This document shows positions 5,216 through 6,116 of a stretch of DNA of 6,116 nucleotides, piece by piece. Origin of the DNA: Marinagarivorans sp. UBA5870 (GTDB lineage Bacteria; Pseudomonadota; Gammaproteobacteria; Pseudomonadales; Cellvibrionaceae). The position numbers were made by a program, and so were the translations under genes. The stretch is from the NCBI GenBank assembly GCA_002432555.1, contig DJFO01000374.1:1-6116 (forward strand), written 5' to 3'. Positions within the stretch are counted from its first letter, which is position 1; every line of letters starts with the position of its first letter. The notes under the pieces were generated by a model. That model was not told the origin of the DNA and made no database searches. It saw only the letters and a list, made by a program, of their open reading frames with translations.

Positions 5216-6116
5216 ATGAAAATTCATAAACCTCGTTCGGCAAAATTCTTCGCGGTCAAAAGTCTGCTAGTGGCAACGATCGCCCATGCGTCCGGTTTCC
5301 AACTTGCCCATGCGGCCCCAACGGGCGGCGTGGTGGTGGACGGTGCGGGAACCATTGTTAAGGCCGGCCAGCACACCCATATCACCCAGAATTCCGAAAG
5401 GCTGTCTCTGGAGTGGGACACGTTCAACGTGGCCAAAAATGAGCGCGTGGAATTTATCCAACCCAATGCCGAGTCGGTGGCCCTGAACCGCATCCTGGAT
5501 ATTAACGGCTCCAGCATTCTGGGTAAGATCGATGCAAATGGCCGGGTTATCCTTATGAACCCTAACGGCATTCTTTTTGGCAAGAACGCTCAAGTGAATG
5601 TGGGTAGCTTGGTGGCGACCGGGCTCCATGTGGACAGCGCGGAGTTTATGAATGGCGACCTGGTACTGACCGAAGTGGCCGGCACGACCGGCGCGGTAGT
5701 GAACCAGGGAATTATTAATGCCGCTACCGGCGGCAACGTGGCGCTGGTGGGCAAAACCGTTGAAAACCGCGGGTTAATCACCGCCAATTTAGGCCATGTG
5801 GCGTTGGCGGCCGGCTCGGAAGCAATTGTTACCTTTGATTCGGAGGGCCTTCTCGGAGTCCAAATCAACCGCGAGACTTTGGCAGAAGAGCTGGGTGATG
5901 CCTTTGCGGCCACCAACTCAGGGACGGTAACGGCTAAGGGCGGCAGGATTTTACTTAATGCAAGCGTGACAGAGGACCTGTTAAGTGAAGCGGTCAATAA
6001 TGACGGCCTGAGTGGCAGCCCCACGGTTGCTTTGCACACGGACGGAAGCTTCTCCGTTGGCCCCGGCAATAATGTCCTCAACAAGGGCACGCTCGATGTT
6101 TCCACCAGCGTTGCTG
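5216..6116 (+). CDS. Two-partner-secretion exoprotein (TpsA, filamentous haemagglutinin family), N-terminal part
   Basis: The frame is open from ATG 5216 to the window edge (300 codons). An ordinary signal peptide (MKIHKPRSAKFF, hydrophobic core, cut after A-H-A at about 33) leads into the haemagglutination-activity / TPS domain (about 35-160), which docks on the outer-membrane TpsB pore and starts beta-helix folding. Diagnostic strings are N-R-I-L (91-94), S-I-L-G-K-I-D-A-N-G (100-109), N-P-N-G-I-L-F-G (115-122) and V-N-V-G-S-L-V-A-T-G (127-136). Beta-helix repeats follow: V-N-Q-G-I-I-N-A (162-169), G-G-N-V-A-L-V-G (172-179), V-E-N-R-G-L-I-T-A (182-190) and G-H-V-A-L-A-A-G (193-200). There is no ESPR extension. 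The mature protein is probably a large adhesin or secreted exoprotein; its C-terminal cargo and the tpsB partner lie outside the window. It is separated by about 680 bp and a terminator from the esterase, so it is likely an independent unit. Confidence 0.9.
   Translation, partial: MKIHKPRSAKFFAVKSLLVATIAHASGFQLAHAAPTGGVVVDGAGTIVKAGQHTHITQNSERLSLEWDTFNVAKNERVEFIQPNAESVALNRILDINGSSILGKIDANGRVILMNPNGILFGKNAQVNVGSLVATGLHVDSAEFMNGDLVLTEVAGTTGAVVNQGIINAATGGNVALVGKTVENRGLITANLGHVALAAGSEAIVTFDSEGLLGVQINRETLAEELGDAFAATNSGTVTAKGGRILLNASVTEDLLSEAVNNDGLSGSPTVALHTDGSFSVGPGNNVLNKGTLDVSTSVA

Noticed and set aside
5224..6105. Minus-strand open frames opposite the exoprotein gene
   Set aside because: Shadows of the repetitive TpsA coding sequence.
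1..6116. CRISPR array, tRNA/rRNA genes, insertion sequences
   Set aside because: No regularly spaced repeats, no tRNA cloverleaf or rRNA-like stretch, and no transposase reading frame or paired terminal repeats were seen.

Overview
This window looks like an accessory stretch of a Gammaproteobacterium chromosome. The secreted and envelope proteins, the Gram-negative-only families (apolipoprotein N-acyltransferase, two-partner-secretion exoprotein, lipase-foldase-like proteins) and a Ser-run linker with a GlyGly-CTERM-like tail at the left edge recall marine polymer degraders such as the Cellvibrionales. The lineage is inference from protein style, not from a marker gene.

Layout. (1) Positions 1-164: probable C-terminal end of an upstream secreted protein, followed by a clear intrinsic terminator (254-283). 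(2) 165-608: intergenic region rich in short repeats and inverted repeats. (3) 609-1319 (+): membrane-anchored periplasmic protein that aligns with the N-terminal half of lipase-specific foldases (LifO/Lif), with a degenerate foldase motif. (4) 1284-2846 (-): a complete apolipoprotein N-acyltransferase (Lnt) with an intact Glu-Lys-Cys triad, overlapping the 3' end of the previous gene by 36 bp in convergent orientation. (5) 2843-3463 (-): a second, more divergent foldase-like membrane protein, joined to lnt by an ATGA stop/start overlap. (6) 3464-3711: divergent control region. (7) 3712-4533 (+): exported alpha/beta hydrolase of the cutinase / polyester-hydrolase type with Ser-Asp-His triad, followed by a terminator-like hairpin. 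(8) 4534-5215: long non-coding leader with several hairpins. (9) 5216-end (+): start of a filamentous-haemagglutinin-type TpsA exoprotein, cut by the window edge.

Main idea: genes 609-4533 look like one cell-envelope module. Two truncated LifO-like proteins, which share a Y-x-x-Y-K and a (L/F)-G-x-x-(L/V)-A-x-x-L-F signature, sit with a second-site lnt and a secreted esterase. An 18-nt element (one indel) is shared by the regions upstream of the first foldase-like gene and of the esterase, which suggests common control. Foldase-like half-proteins next to a cutinase-type enzyme, a fold normally independent of Lif, and coupled to Lnt, is an arrangement I do not recognise. The family calls rest on motif reading and remembered family sequences, since no search was possible.
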